This document shows positions 19,731-32,000 of a stretch of 64,000 nt of DNA, in pieces; the stretch's first letter is position 1; the number at the start of each line of letters is the position of its first letter. The notes under the pieces were generated by a model. That model searched no databases. It was not told the DNA's origin and saw only the letters and a program-made list of their open reading frames with translations. Origin of the DNA: Takakia lepidozioides (taxonomy: Eukaryota; Streptophyta; Takakiopsida; Takakiales; Takakiaceae). The stretch covers positions 29,431,053 to 29,495,052 of the forward strand of contig CM060732.1 of assembly GCA_030704615.1 (NCBI GenBank), read 5' to 3'. A program made the translations under genes and the position numbers.

Positions 19731-22700
19731 GTTGGGGATGCTCCAGCTGCTCAGCCCCTACCGCCACCAGCAGAAATGTCTCCGGAGGAATTCCAAAGTG
19801 CAGCGGATACAATGTTGGAGGAGACACACAGTAGCATTGGCAGAGTTCTGGGCAACAGGGTATTCCAGCGGACTCTTCGAATCCCACTCTGTCGCATGGT
19901 CTCCCTTCCCATCGTCAGGCAGGCACTTCCCGGAGATGTGGATCAGCTCAAGTTCGCATTTCGAGAAGGGTACCGTCTAGGTTCGCCAGCCTTCTACGTT
20001 TCCCTTGAGAATGAGGACGGCGAATCTCGTGGACCCACTGCGGATGAATTGTCAACATGGGATACCCACTGGCACACTCGCAACGACGAATTCGAGGCAA
20101 CGTTGAAGGGTGATCCAGACTTCGGCCATATGTCGGGTAAAATGTTCTTTGTGTGGGACGGGAATCACCGACTTCTTGCCTGGTGGGAGTACATCAAGCA
20201 GAACCATGCCACGCACATTGGCTGGCATTACATGGTGGAGTGTGTCATCCTGAAGGTGAAGGCGGCAGACTCCTCCCTGCTCAAGAATGCCATGGCGGAC
20301 CTCAACTCGTAAGATACTCATACCCTCCCAAGCACGTTCGAAATGCGGTGCCGCATTTTGGTTTCCAATCTGTTTTGTTTCCGTGCTTTCGTGGACTGAA
20401 CTGGAGAGTGTGCCTTGCAGGGTCATTGAAAATGCGTACGTGCATACCCACATGGCACATATGCTGTACAGGGTGAGGAAAACTGGTCTCACTGATCAGC
20501 ACATGTTTGCGGAAATGCTGGAGCCCGAGCTCATTCAGAAAGCCGTGGCAAAAACTGACCGGACATGGTATCATCTCACTATGGATGGAATGGTGGAGGT
20601 GATATACGAAGTAAGTCGTCATCCCATTTCCCTCTGCTCATCCTTCCCCAATTTTTAGTAATCTTTCCACATGAATCGAATGTAACGCTTCTGCATGTTT
20701 TTGTTGGCAGTCAAACATCAAGCTGGATTGGGCCCATGCCAAACGCTTCTTCATGGAAAGTGAGGGGCAGGTCAAAACGTTGCAGTCATTGACTGAGCAC
20801 TTGAAGGAAGCCGGGGTCAAGTCCAGAATGAAATAGAAGTCAAAGCTTGTGAAGCTGGTGGCCATTGCAGATCCGGCACTTGGAGAGGACTTCATCCCCG
20901 AGATTGCAAAACACTATTCTCGGGCCATGCAGCCGACCATGCAGTTGGAGAAACTGCATCACCTCTCAACGGCATGTGTTGAGGCGAAAGAGAAGGTGAG
21001 GTTTCAATGCACTGAAGTTCCTTCCTAGCAATAGCCACTCTTTTTCTTGCTCCTGACATTGGATCGGAAATGGCAGACACGATGGTTGTCGATCTGGAAT
21101 GCATCGGAGAGTATAAGGACAATGTGGTCTTTTCCACTCGAAGTTTCTGACCCTGCAGTGGATGTGTGGCTCAACCGCATGACTTGGTGGTTCCAGGTAA
21201 TTTAAGGTACTTCCCCAGATTTGCTTTTCTGAAATGAATTCCCTGAACTGCTACGTGACAATGCATGTGGGAATCGCATGTAATGACGAATGCGAAGGAG
21301 CAAGTCGTAATGCATACAAATTCGTTCGGCTTGTACGTCAAATGGGATGGAACACAAACATTGGAAGACTACGTGACACGTTTCAGATGTGCGTACAAGG
21401 ACAACTTCTTCGCCAGGGAGTTGCAGACAGCAAGAAGGAGCGTGGAGTTTACACATCAGGAGGGAGCGGGAAAAGCTGCAATGCGAATTGTTTACAGGTG
21501 AAGCTCAGCTGTCCTTGTATGCGAAGCCTGGTTATGAGGTTTGTCTGGGAAATGCGGCACCGCATTCACATTTTAAGTTTTCGGTTGCATTCTGCGAATA
21601 CGTTGGTCTCAACTTTTGCTCACGCATGCTGACTGCCCTGCAGGTATATGAAATACATGCTTCTTCAGACAGGGGCCCTGGCTCAAGAGCCAGGGCCCAA
21701 GCTGTGTCTACACACCCGAGATGCAGAAACAATGGCATGCCGCGCATCTGGTTGGATGCCCGTGGTACCTGGACATGTCTGGCGGAATTGTTGACAAGTC
21801 TGAGAAAGATCTGCACGCGAAAGCAGAAGAAAAGAGAAAGGAAAGACGTGTCCCTGCTTGGCCAGAGTCGGCAAAGGAAGCTGCTGCTCTGGAACAATCT
21901 AGAAAGGCAGCTAAGATGGCACAGAAGACGGTGGAAGCAGCTGTGCAGGCTCAACAGAAGGGGTCCAAGAAGTGGACTCGCCAGCAAGGAGCAGCAGTTG
22001 TGACACCCAAGAAAACAAAGAAGCAGAAACAGATAGTGCAGGTAGAGGGTGAGGAAGAGGACTCCGATGGAGACTTTGCAACCAGCCCACCCCCCGAAAC
22101 GCAGCCGAAATCCCCTGTGCCCACCGTTGTCACGAGAGGGACGAGAACTGGCTCGGCAAAGAAGGCACTCTTCAACCCCCCGGGGGGGCACCCTTTTGAG
22201 CCGGTGGAAATGAAGAGGCCAAAAGTGGATCCCGATATAGTAGTCCAGTGTGTGAATGAGAGTTTCTTGGCGGCTTTGGATGGACGGGCAGCCAAGTTGG
22301 CATACATGAAGACCATGGAGGGTCTGAAGGGCAGAGCACTGAAGAAGGTGGCTGCCAAAGAGCCTTCCGACACCCCTGGGTTTCTGAAGATGGTCTCGTT
22401 CTTTGAGAGGGTGTGTGCAGACAAGGATTGCAGGAGGGGCGGAAATGCCACCGAGTGGTCTTGCTATATGATCATCTTGGATATTCCGGACGGAGAGCCT
22501 GTGGAAGGACTGCAAGCTTTGCCATCTTGGAACAGGTACTCTGAGGACTTTTGGAAGAAAGGATTCGGGCTTGCCCGCATGGTGTTGGACGACAGAGGCT
22601 GTGTGGTTGTCCTGGCGAGGAGAGGCAAAAACACGCAGACAGGAATTGCGAAGTGGACCCGCAAGAGCGCCGTCCCAATTCTGAAGAAGAAGTGGACGTG

Positions 22701-23971
22701 CATCAACACATTGGGCCTTCGGTCGGAAGGGAAGAAGGTAATTACGACATTGGCACTCGTCCTTTCATTTTCTTAGGAGTTTTGAAATGCGGTGCCGCAT
22801 TCGATTTCTAATCGTTTCCCACTGTGTATGCAGACGAAGCAGTTCAATGCATACTGCTTTGTGAAGGAGAACTCCACCTTTGCTTTCCGGAAGGAGGGAT
22901 TGTTGGTTGACCCGAACTGCGACCCCATCGATTACGACGTCCTGTTCAACAACGTTCCCACAGAACTTCTCCCTCATAGCCTCACTTCAACTAAACCCCT
23001 GCAGTATTCACGGACTCGGAGCCCTGCCTTCATTCAGACAATTATGGAGACATCCACTGACGTGGAGGGCACAGTGCTCGACCTCATCTGTGGGACACGT
23101 ATGCAGAATCTTGTTGTATGCTGTTCTGCAAATTCTCGTTATGCTTTAATTCGCAACATCTGAAGGGCCATGTCATAATGTGTGGATGGCATTGTAACAG
23201 GTGCCTCAATGTGGGCTGGGCGGCTTTTCGACCGGAACCTCTTTGCCTACGAGGAGGACACATCCGTCTAGGGATCCCATCTGGAAGGGCTGCAACGGAA
23301 TGTGAAAGCTCCCATCGAAGCCAAAGACTCCTCGGATTCGTCGGAGTCGGAGGAAGAGACAGTGGACATTGATGCCGAGGAGAACCCGGAATACGAGTGA
23401 GTGCAAACATTGTAAGTTTGCAAAGCCTTCTGGGTGATTTTTTGACAAACGCATTTCCGGACTGTGGTTCTCATTGGTCTCGTTGGTGATTGTTATGTGC
23501 AGGATTCCAGGATCCGGGTCGAAACATGTAGGGCCTACACTTCCTACCAGGAAGAATGTCCCGTTCTTTGCGAGGGCCGACTTCATGACGAGCCCGGTGA
23601 AGGACTACTCCCTTCCTAGTTATGCAGCTAAACTCGCAAATACAGCGATTAGACGATGTGAGAATCCCAGTAAAGTAGAGCAGATTTTGGAGAGGGCTAG
23701 GGAGGACAGAAGGATAAAGAAAGAGTTGGCAACAACTGAGACAGGTAGACGGGTGCGAAAGTTCATATGTGATTCAGCGGATGAGAGCGATGCAGACAGG
23801 GAGGACGACGACCCAACGGAGGTGAGATGGTCGGTTCCGCAAGGTGAAGATGGGATTTTCGAAAGCCTGGCCAACGAGCAGTCCGCTGGAGATGAGAAAA
23901 GCAATGACGGGGTGGAGGCGGAGCAGGACAGTCAAGGACAGGACGACGATAGTGATGATTTTCAAGATTAA
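19731..23971 (+). pseudogene. ParB-like/DNA-methyltransferase-like gene, copy 1 (5'-truncated)
   Basis: Nine exons are recovered by aligning the three copies; introns are ~100 bp with GT-AG ends (for example 20,309-20,420 and 20,611-20,710). The first exon contains a ParB/sulfiredoxin-like domain: 'LPIVRQALPGDVDQLKFAFR' and 'MFFVWDGNHRLLAWWEYIKQ' (DGNHR, 20,145-20,205). Exon 6 has a charged, Lys-rich linker, then 'MIILDIPDGEPVEG' (22,468-22,509) in the position of a beta-class N6/N4-methyltransferase motif IV. Exons 7-8 join as 'VEGTVLDLICGTG', the SAM-binding motif I. The permuted order IV-X-I matches that class. The C-terminus is acidic. Lesions in this copy: loss of the 5' exons before ~19,731, TAG at 20,834-20,836, and mutated splice acceptors before exons 4 (~21,050) and 5 (~21,280). 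Domain calls are from motif order, not a database search. Confidence 0.65.
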
Positions 23972-24016
23972 TAGAATTTTAATGAACTCTCTGTACATTT
24001 AAATTCTATTCCAGAG

Positions 24017-24024
24017 TATATAAA
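24017..24024 (+). promoter_or_regulatory. TATA box behind the methyltransferase gene, copy 1
   Basis: TATATAAA starts 46 bp after the stop codon and is followed by the palindrome cluster. The same box is kept at 40,110 and 52,803. It may start a non-coding transcript over the cluster; the alternative is a chance AT-rich 3' UTR motif. Confidence 0.4.
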
Positions 24025-24104
24025 GGAAATTCTCCCCGTCCTTCATGTCCCCTCTCCCATGTGCTTCACAACGACAACATCGTCCAAACCTGGTCCCTCC
24101 CAAA

Positions 24105-24700
24105 ATCGGAAATGCGGCACCGCATTTCAATGTCGGAACGGAAATGTGGCAACTGCAAAAACCTCCTTTGGAAATGCGGCACCGCATTTCCAGAACCGGG
24201 GCAAGAACAATTTTCCATTTCATGGTTTGGACATCAGAAACTGTTCGGCCGAACGGAAATGAGGTGCCGCATTTCCGTTTCCGACACGACAGTTTTGCCG
24301 ATTGCCAGCTCCTTCCATGGAGGTAAATGGAAATGCGGAGGTCGAACATGGAAATGCAGTGCCGCATTTACATTTTGGAGATGGACATTTTTCCAACTGC
24401 AGACCCATCCACGGAAATGCGGCTCCCCATTCCATGATGATAGACGGGAATGCGGCACCGCATTCCATTGTCCAATAAGAAATTTCGATGACGTACATGG
24501 AATTGCGGCGCCGCATTTCCAAAACGGACATCATTGACATTTCCGTCCAACAAGACGGAATGCCCACACGGGTCTGGAATTGGACAAACAACGATGTCTG
24601 TTTTGGAAATGCGGCGCTGCATTTCCATGTTGGGCAATCGAAAGTTTTTATAGGACAATGTAAGTTTTTATAGGACGATGGAATGTGGTGCCACATTTCC
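24105..24700 (+). repeat. palindrome cluster 3' of the methyltransferase gene, copy 1
   Basis: About ten copies of the AAATGCGG-YR-CCGCATTT palindrome or decayed forms, at ~24,110, 24,174, 24,261, 24,352, 24,415, 24,449, 24,502, 24,606 and 24,680. Spacing is less regular than in the main arrays (45-100 bp), and spacers differ from the array spacers. Confidence 0.85.
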
Positions 24701-24715
24701 GTCAAAGGGTTTGGA

Positions 24716-25010
24716 ATTGGCAGAAGTGCCCCCACCAGGCTTCGGGCGTGTGTATCAGATGGCCACGACAGGCTCAGCTGTTCGCAATGAGGTGTACACC
24801 ATCACCATTTCAGAATTACCCACCTGCAATTGCACCGACTTCCAGATCATGGCGAACAAGGGGGCATCATATTGCCCTTGCAAGCATCTGTACTACGTGT
24901 ACCTAAAGAGACTCCGGTGTAATTCCACAACTCATCACTTCATACATGCACCAAGGTTGAGCCCCCAAGAGGTGCACACTCTTCTGAATATGGATCCAGG
25001 GGACCAGTGA
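24716..25010 (+). pseudogene. transposase C-terminal exon (SWIM finger), inverted copy
   Basis: Plus-strand copy of the last transposase exon. It encodes 'PPPGFGRVYQMATTGSAVRN', 'YTITISELPTCNCTDFQIMA' and 'YCPCKHLYYVYLKRLRC', a SWIM zinc finger (C-x-C...C-x-H), and continues to the native C-terminus 'LSPQEVHTLLNMDPGDQ'. It is the mirror of 29,058-29,340. The frame is intact here, so it shows the true C-terminus that the other copies have lost through frameshifts. Homology starts at 'cagaagtgcccc', the presumed exon start. Confidence 0.85.
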
Positions 25011-25856
25011 GCTTGGCTTGCGGTCCCCACACAATGGTACGCCCATCCTTTTCGGATGGTAGAACTGTATTGCTGCAAGTAGCTCTCACTCTGGCCATAG
25101 AAAGGTCCGACTTATGTTTTGCCTACCAGTAACCTGTTTTGCTCGAACTAAGATAATACTATGTCATTCACTTGTGTTTCCACGTGCATGTATTTTTGTG
25201 TGTTGGAGGGTTCCTGTTTTTCTGCTCTCCCAAACTTTGCTTTCCTCATTCGACCCTCGGCAAGGAAATGTGGCGCCGCATTTCCAAGTAACGTCGTAGG
25301 TACTGGTAGATGCGGCCTTCGCCAACACCAAACCGCCCAGAAATTTCGCACGTGCGAACCCTAATGCGGCACCGCATTTCCCAGTTGAGTCGCAAACCTT
25401 TCCCGTCGAATACCCGAAGATGACAGAATTGTGAAGTACTGCAGACTCTATTGGTGCAGACTCTATTGGTTCAATCGCGGCAAAAGGGTCAGCTTCATTC
25501 CAATGTTAAGGCATGTAAAACCGCGGAATACTCTATATAGGCCAGTATGCGACATCCTTTTGCCGTGGTATACTGGATTTCTTGTTGCACGGTCACTCAT
25601 TTCCATGAGCGGATCTAAAAAACCATGAGCAGACTTGTTACTGACGACATATCTTCGCCGCATTACAGGATGTGGAACTTCCAAAAACGGCAAGGTCAAA
25701 TTAAAAAACTATTATTTTAATACTTGTTTAATCTACCGCATTTCCAAATTTGGAGGAGTCCGCTCATGAAATCCGCGTGTCTTAGACTTCGGCTCACCGC
25801 TCATGTGGCTCATGGCTCATGGCTCATGGTTTCTGCTCATGAAATAGTAAACCTCG
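25011..25856 (-). repeat. element left end, inverted copy
   Basis: Reverse complement of 28,222-29,057. It contains palindromes at ~25,263 and 25,362 and ends at 25,856 with the terminal microrepeat of 'ctcatgg' units ('gctcatgtggctcatggctc') and 'gaaatagtaaacctcg'. With the SWIM exon it makes a 1.14-kb inverted repeat against 28,222-29,350. Confidence 0.85.
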
Positions 25857-26290
25857 CTTTTCAGACGTGCTTGTCATATGGTTATATGGTAACGGAGACT
25901 TCTAGTATAGCCAAGGGTGCATTGAAGCTTGAAGGAAATCCAGGCATATACGACATATACTACAGGAGAGAGTTTTGGTTATTGCCTCATTGAGAATATG
26001 AAAGACATGGGACATGAGTGATGAGAGAGAAGCTAGACTTCACAGATATTCAGCAAAAAAAGAAAGTTATTTGAAAGCTAATTTCCATATCTTTGGGAGA
26101 GAGGAATAGACATAGGGGAATCATCTAGACCTCTCACACCATTAAGATCGGAGAGTACATCACCCATACCGGAGGAACCAGAGTTGGATGCCACTCCTTT
26201 TTATTCCTTACAAGAAAGATTAAGGTATTTGGTCAGGAAGAAGATCAGCCACGAGGGGAGAGATCTGAGGTACATCCGTGGATAAAAGAT
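25857..26290. other. no gene seen
   Basis: Sequence between the inverted element end and the gag-like frame. No recognised features. Confidence 0.4.
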
Positions 26291-26980
26291 TTGACAGAAA
26301 TCTTTGATAAGAGTTGGCATGGAACACCAAAGGCAGGAACTCCAGTTTCTGAATCACAAGATAAAGAAGGAGAGAAAGATGTGGCAGAGCCAACGGAGAG
26401 TTCAAACTCTCCAACACCATTGCAATTGAGTTACATGAGTGAAGAAGAAGAAATCCAAGAGAAGAACTTGGAAGATGAAAACATAGAGAAGAATTTGAAA
26501 GATGAGGAGTATGAAGAAGTAGACCCAACAGTTGAGGTTGAGACTACAACCAGGACATCCCAACCTGTTGGACCTGGATCAAGTGGAGCACTTGAATCAC
26601 AGGCCAACGAAGGTGTCGGCTCAGGGGGATCAGGCGGGCAGCTTGGATCTGGCTCTAGGGGGATAGGGAGTGTGGGAAGTAGTGCAACTGGAGCTGGGAA
26701 TACAGTAAGTACAGAGGGGCCAGTAGCAGGGAGTGCTCAAGGGCCAATACTTGGTGGGAGTTCCACCATTACAACAACAGATCCTCAAGGACCAACACCA
26801 ACAGGAGGACCAACACCTATCAATGGGCAGGGTGTAGGGCCACAGATGGCGGTACCTCCAAAACGGGCAAAACCACATTTTCCAATATATGCAGGGAAAG
26901 GGGATCCCGATGTACACATTAGCCAATTTGAGCACATGTGTATTGTGAACAATGATGTTAACCGCTGGTTTATGACTTAG
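26291..26980 (+). pseudogene. retrotransposon gag-like fragment
   Basis: A 229-codon frame. The first half is acidic and helical ('SYMSEEEEIQEKNLEDENIE'). The middle is Gly/Ser/Thr-rich low complexity. The end, 'KPHFPIYAGKGDPDVHISQF' then 'EHMCIVNND', resembles the start of a Ty3/gypsy gag (P.f.GkgDpd.hi..fe..c..n). The frame ends at TAG (26,978-26,980), and further codons stay open but unrecognised. The rest of gag is missing. It lies in the 2.4-kb spacer between inverted element ends. Confidence 0.45.
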
Positions 26981-26999
26981 ACAAAACAGGCTATTAACA

Positions 27000-27800
27000 T
27001 TACTGCCCATTTCCTAAGACATGCAACAGAGGTTGTCCGACGGTATGCTTTCAGAAACGATTACGAAGTAATCGTTTTAAGGATAGCTAAACCATGTACG
27101 TCAGATGAAGCCATATCCTTGCGGACTGCTTAATCCTATTGATTAAGACCAATCTACAGTCTTTTAAGCATAAAAGATCTTAGTTGAAAGGACTGAAGCC
27201 TCTTGGTTCATACAAGCAGATGGTAGTCGAGAGAAAACAAGAACTATTCTGAGATGATACACATTCTCACCATCTCACGTTCACTCTACACAGAGATACT
27301 TCGAATAGCATGGCTTTACTTCAGAGCTCGTCACATCATCACAGAAGTACACAGAATCACTCTGAGTCCCTCTAAATACACATTGATCACTGATACTCAT
27401 ACCGCACACCTTCTGAGTTGCGTGCAGTTTTTAATACTATGCTCGAAAGAGCCGTTACAGCCTGCGGTCGTTAATGACCGTTTGCCTAACTGCCTACGCA
27501 ACCTAAAAGGTTTGCTAAAAAGTGGCTCGTTGTAGTGGTCGTGAGCCATAGTGGTAAACGGTCCACTACTCCCTCTATTGGTTAAAGCGGATGCTATCGT
27601 GACGGTGTGATATCGTGGTTCACGGCTCACGGTTACTACACTACCCCTTACTGCTCTCGTGGTAATGTACCCTTGTCCCGCCATTGGCTAAGTACCGCGT
27701 ACTTAGCCGTCTCTGCCTCTGGCTCAGGTAGTGTACGTCCATCACTACCCAGTATGTCCCGTTGCGACCCTCGTTGTCTGTCCCTCGTAGCATAGTTGTT
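27000..27800 (-). repeat. possible LTR (minus orientation)
   Basis: Non-coding, stop-rich sequence. Read on the minus strand it begins TGATAACAACTATGC right after a purine tract (complement of 'ccccccctctttt', 27,812-27,824), as a 3' LTR follows its polypurine tract. The far edge and a partner LTR were not found. Confidence 0.3.
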
Positions 27801-28195
27801 ATCATTTATTCCCCCCCCTCTTTTGAAATTGTGTCCGCACAATTTCGTCAGTTCCTGTACTTGCTGTATCTCTTGGGGATGTAAGGTGGTGGCATGCCTG
27901 TCTGCGAGGTAGGAAGTGCGTCCCAGGATTGTCGTGGTGGCAGCTTCTTGTTCCTGTTATCGTCACTGTCTGGTTGTTCCTCTGGTTTGTGAGTAGGCCA
28001 GCTTTCTTCATCAAGGTGTTCTGCTATCCCGTCCCCACGTACCATATCAATTTTGTTGGTCAAGTTTTCGCGGTAGGTTTGCAGCTCCTCCTTGGTCCAG
28101 GATATAATGTGTTTTGTTGCCCTGCTGCCCATTAACCAGTTAACAGCTTGAACCCATGTTTCTCTGAAAGGGTGGTTTCTGTCCGATACCAATGG
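27801..28195 (-). pseudogene. retroelement 3' coding fragment
   Basis: Minus-strand frame 27,848-28,192 encodes a short polar protein ('WVQAVNWLMGSRATKHIISW', 'TYRENLTNKIDMVRGDGI') with no firm family match. It ends just before the purine tract and possible LTR, so it is probably the tail of a retrotransposon polyprotein. The call rests on context only. Confidence 0.3.
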
Positions 28196-28221
28196 TGAAA
28201 AGTGGTCCTTCGCCGAGGTTT

Positions 28222-29057
28222 ACTATTTCATGAGCAGAAACCATGAGCCATGAGCCATGAGCCATGAGCCGCATGAGCCGCATGAGCGGTGAGCCGAAGT
28301 CTAAGATACGCGGATTTCATGAGCGGACTCCTCCAAATTTGGAAATGCGGCAGATTAAACAAGTATTAAAATAATAGTTTTTTTATTTGACCTTGCCGTT
28401 TTTGGACGTTCCAGATCATGTAATGCGGCGAAGATATGTCGTCAGTAACAAGTCCGCTCATGGTTTTATAGATCCGCTCATGGAAATAAGTGACCGTGCA
28501 ACGGGAAATCCAGTATACCACTGCAAAAGGACGTCGCATACTGGCCTGTATAGAGTATTCCGCGGTTTTACATGCCTTAACATTGGAATGAAGCTGACCC
28601 TTTTGCCGCGATTGAACCAATGGAGTCTGCACCAATACAGTCTGCAGTACTTCACAATTCTGTCTTCTTCGGGTATTCGGCGGGAAAGGTTTGCAACTGA
28701 ACTGGGAAATAAGGTGCCGCATTAGGGTTCGCACGTGCGAAATTTCGGAGCGGTTTGGTGTTGGCGAAGGCCGCCTCTACCAGTACCTACGACGATACTT
28801 GGAAATGCGGCGCCGCATTTCCTTGTCGGAGGTCGAATGAGGAAAGCAAGTTTTCGGAAAGCAGAAAAACATGAACCCTCCAACATACAAAAATACATGC
28901 ACGTGGAAACAAATGAACGATATAGTAATATCTTAGTTCGAGCAAAACAGGTTTCTGGTAGGCAAGACATATGTCGGACCTTTCTGTGGCCAGAGTCTGA
29001 GGTACTGGCAGCAGTACAGTTCTACTATCCGAAAAGGATGGGGACCACAAGCCAAGC
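28222..29057 (+). repeat. element left end with 'catgagc' microrepeat, copy 1
   Basis: It begins 'gaggtttactatttcatgag', followed by tandem 'catgagcc' units (28,240-28,290), 'ggatttcatgagcggac', and then an AT-rich stretch. Palindromes occur at ~28,716 and 28,801. It is non-coding and probably the transposase 3' flank. It matches 40,813-41,669 and the inverted 25,011-25,856. Confidence 0.8.
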
Positions 29058-32000
29058 TCACTGGTCCCCTGGATCCATATTCAGAAGAGTGTCAACCTCC
29101 TGGGGGCTCAACCCTGGTGCATGTATGAAGTGATGAGTTGTGAATTACAACGGAGTCTCTTTAGGTACACGTAGTACAAATGCTTGCAAGGGCAGTATGA
29201 TGCCCCCTTGTTCGCCATGATCTGGAAGTCGGTGCAATTGCAGGTGGGTAATTCTGAAATGGTGATGGTGTACACCTCATTGCGAATAGCTGAGCCCGCC
29301 GTGGCCATCTGATACACACGCCCGAATCCTGGTGGGGCACTTCTGTCGAGCTCTGGATTGTACAGTTCATCCGAAGTGCATTCCCCATCCTTGTCTCGTT
29401 CACTTTTGAGGGAGGTCGCCGCCTCTTTGGTTTCCCCCAACGGTGTGTAGGATGCTTAGAGCTGTCGTGTCCCATTGTTCTTGCTCTCACAGGGGTTGGT
29501 GGTGGAGGCTGTGGAAGCGGAAATGGTTCTCTGGGGACGTCAGTGCGCTGCACCATCCGAAATCCTGCGGCGGTAAGGGCGTTGGCCTCAACCTGACTCA
29601 GATCGCAGCCTGGTTCCACCGGCCACACCGGGGAGCCTCTGGCATTGTTTGTATGCCGTACTTGGGCTTTCCATACACGCAAGTCATAATGTCGTGCCTG
29701 CAGAACCAGAACTGGGTGGTTGTCGCCTCCGCAAACTTTGCATGGACAAATCTTCCTGTAAAAGTAGGAGCAGGGACAGCCCCATCTGGATTCCTCCTTA
29801 TCATCTTTAAACAACGTTGCCGTGTATCCACACGAATTGCGGAACACCTTCCTCGAAACGACGGCTTTGTGCGAGCAATTCTCCACTGTGAGGCAGACAC
29901 AGTCGTCTCCACAATGGCTTGGCCATACTGCATAACAGCGGGCGGAATCTGGGGCAAGGGAGCGGTGGGAATTTTTTGCACGAAATCCCCGGTTGAAGGC
30001 GACGGCGATCTGGAATTTCTTGGGCTTCCACTGCTGGAAGACACATTGTGCGGCAACATGACGGGACCTCGAGGTGCTGTCCGAATGTTCCTGTCGGATC
30101 TCCAGGAATCCTCTTCGCACCCGGGTTCCTCTTCAATCCTCCGCCTGACAGGGCGAGTCCGGACGTCCCCCTCTAGGTGTTCACCTCTGCGGTGCAGAGG
30201 CGTCCCTTTGATCTTCTCTCGCAATGCTGTCGCCCATTTCACTGGATTCTTGGACCTCGAAGCTATTCGTACCAACAATTCCTCCCTGTCCGGCCCAAAG
30301 CCCCATTGTTTGCTGCTCAGGAACTTGTAGTACGTGGCTTGCTGCATGATTGCTCTGTCGATGTCCTCCGTTGTGGCCGTCACTACGTCCACCAGATGTG
30401 CGGCAGAAGACGCTCGCCAGGAGGAGTGGACCGATTCTGCCATATTCGTGTTCGGCATGTCCGTGTTGGAATCCAAGCACCGCTCCTAGAAGGACACAAA
30501 CAATGGTGAGGGACCAATCGAAATGTCCGTAACAGAAAGACAATGAACGAAATTGACAGCAGCCTACCTCCCGCATGTACTGTCCGAACTGTCGATACCG
30601 AAAATGCCACCACCCCAACCAGCTGTGCAATGCTCCCAGATTGGTTGTCTCCACTGCACCTGACGTGTTCCACCAAGCCTCGATGATAGCAAACTTAACC
30701 TCCGCGTCATCAAATGTGGGTGCATCCTTCCACGCCGTACAAAGGACACGGTGTTCAGCCTGGAATGAGCTAGCAACAAATTTGGTAGTGTAGTGGGATA
30801 GACTCTGCATCCAATGGAATCCACAGGATCTCTCTTTCCCTCCATTGGAACATTGGGGTCCTCACCGTACATACGCCGCACCGCTGCCCAGTTGGCCTGA
30901 GCGTTGTCTGCCATGAATCCCCTGAAATTGGGCTCTGGCAATCCCGCCCTTGCCATCTGCTCGTTTATGCTCTCCCACAGATGCATCTCGGACTGTGTGT
31001 CCTCCCCTTTCATCTCGCAGATTGCAATCGTCATGAGCCTCTTGGAGTGATAGTCATAAACATGCGCACCCATAGTCACCCACTGATGGTTTGTAATTCG
31101 CTTGATGTGATCAAACATCACCCCGCATTCGACACGTTTCCGATTGTCATGCGAGTGACCAAGTCGACTCCACTCCCAGGCCCACACGTCGACATTTTGA
31201 AAATGTAACAACGATCGGATTCGCTGCCTTGCCCTGGAAACCTGCTACCTTGGATTAGTCATATCCAGTCATTCGTTTCACCTCCAGGATTGAGTACATG
31301 TCCGACCCCTGCCGAACTCCTGCTTGCAAGATACGATGTGATTCCGCACATTCGGACTACAAACGTGCGAGACGGACTCCAAGAGGTCACGCATCTCGTC
31401 TTCGGTCAAGGGCTCTCGGTCGGAACCATCTTCAGACATGATTTTGCGAAGAGCAATCTTGTGGGCTGCCTTCAGCTGAATCTGCTTTGGTCTGGCTCCG
31501 GGGCTCAATTTCACCTCCTCTTTTATGATGTCGTGTGCTTCCTGCACAGCCTCACGCATGTTGCCTCTCGCCAAGGGGTGGCAGTGGACCCCAACGTGTA
31601 TGCAAGCTCTAGTCAAGTCCGGGAGCAAATGGATTACGTAATATTGCTTGGCTCTGCACATGGACATGCACGTCGGTGGTTCTTTGCAATGTGCACACTT
31701 GAAAGAACCCGCAGGAGCTTGGCTGGAGACAATGAATGGATGATGCATTGTGCCAGTCCAATCCGTCTCGTTTCTCCGCCCTCCTTTGGAGAGAAAGTGG
31801 AAGCAGGTGGGATTGAGGCACCTCAGCTTCCCCGCACAGAGGACATATCGTACACGAACACCATCAGCAATTTTCGTGCTACTGGTCTTCGTCACACACC
31901 AGGGGTGTCCGTCATGCTTTCGATCCATGTCTGTTAACATCCCGGAGGCTTTGTTTGACGAAGAAACAGGTGGAAACTCGAAGATGACATTGCCATCGAC

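Noticed and set aside
21532-22515. 327-codon minus-strand ORF opposite the methyltransferase exon 6
   Set aside because: Shadow of a Lys/Glu/Ala-rich exon read backwards (Leu/Cys/Ser/Phe-rich). It has no motif and is broken differently in each copy.
29161-30120. 319-codon minus-strand Cys-rich frame overlapping the transposase linker (CPCSYFYRKICPCKVCGG)
   Set aside because: The overlapping frame 29,598-30,476 is continuous with the catalytic Glu motif and is longer and intact in copy 2. The Cys-rich reading lies one base out of frame and is taken as a shadow, although a zinc finger reached by a frameshift or intron cannot be fully excluded.
29443-30330. 295-codon plus-strand ORF (and its twin at 42,266-42,943)
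   Set aside because: Antisense shadow of the transposase linker and core frame. It has no motif, and the minus-strand frame carries the DDE and SWIM motifs in order.
31290-31937. 215-codon plus-strand ORF
   Set aside because: Antisense to the transposase zinc-finger region. No recognisable content.
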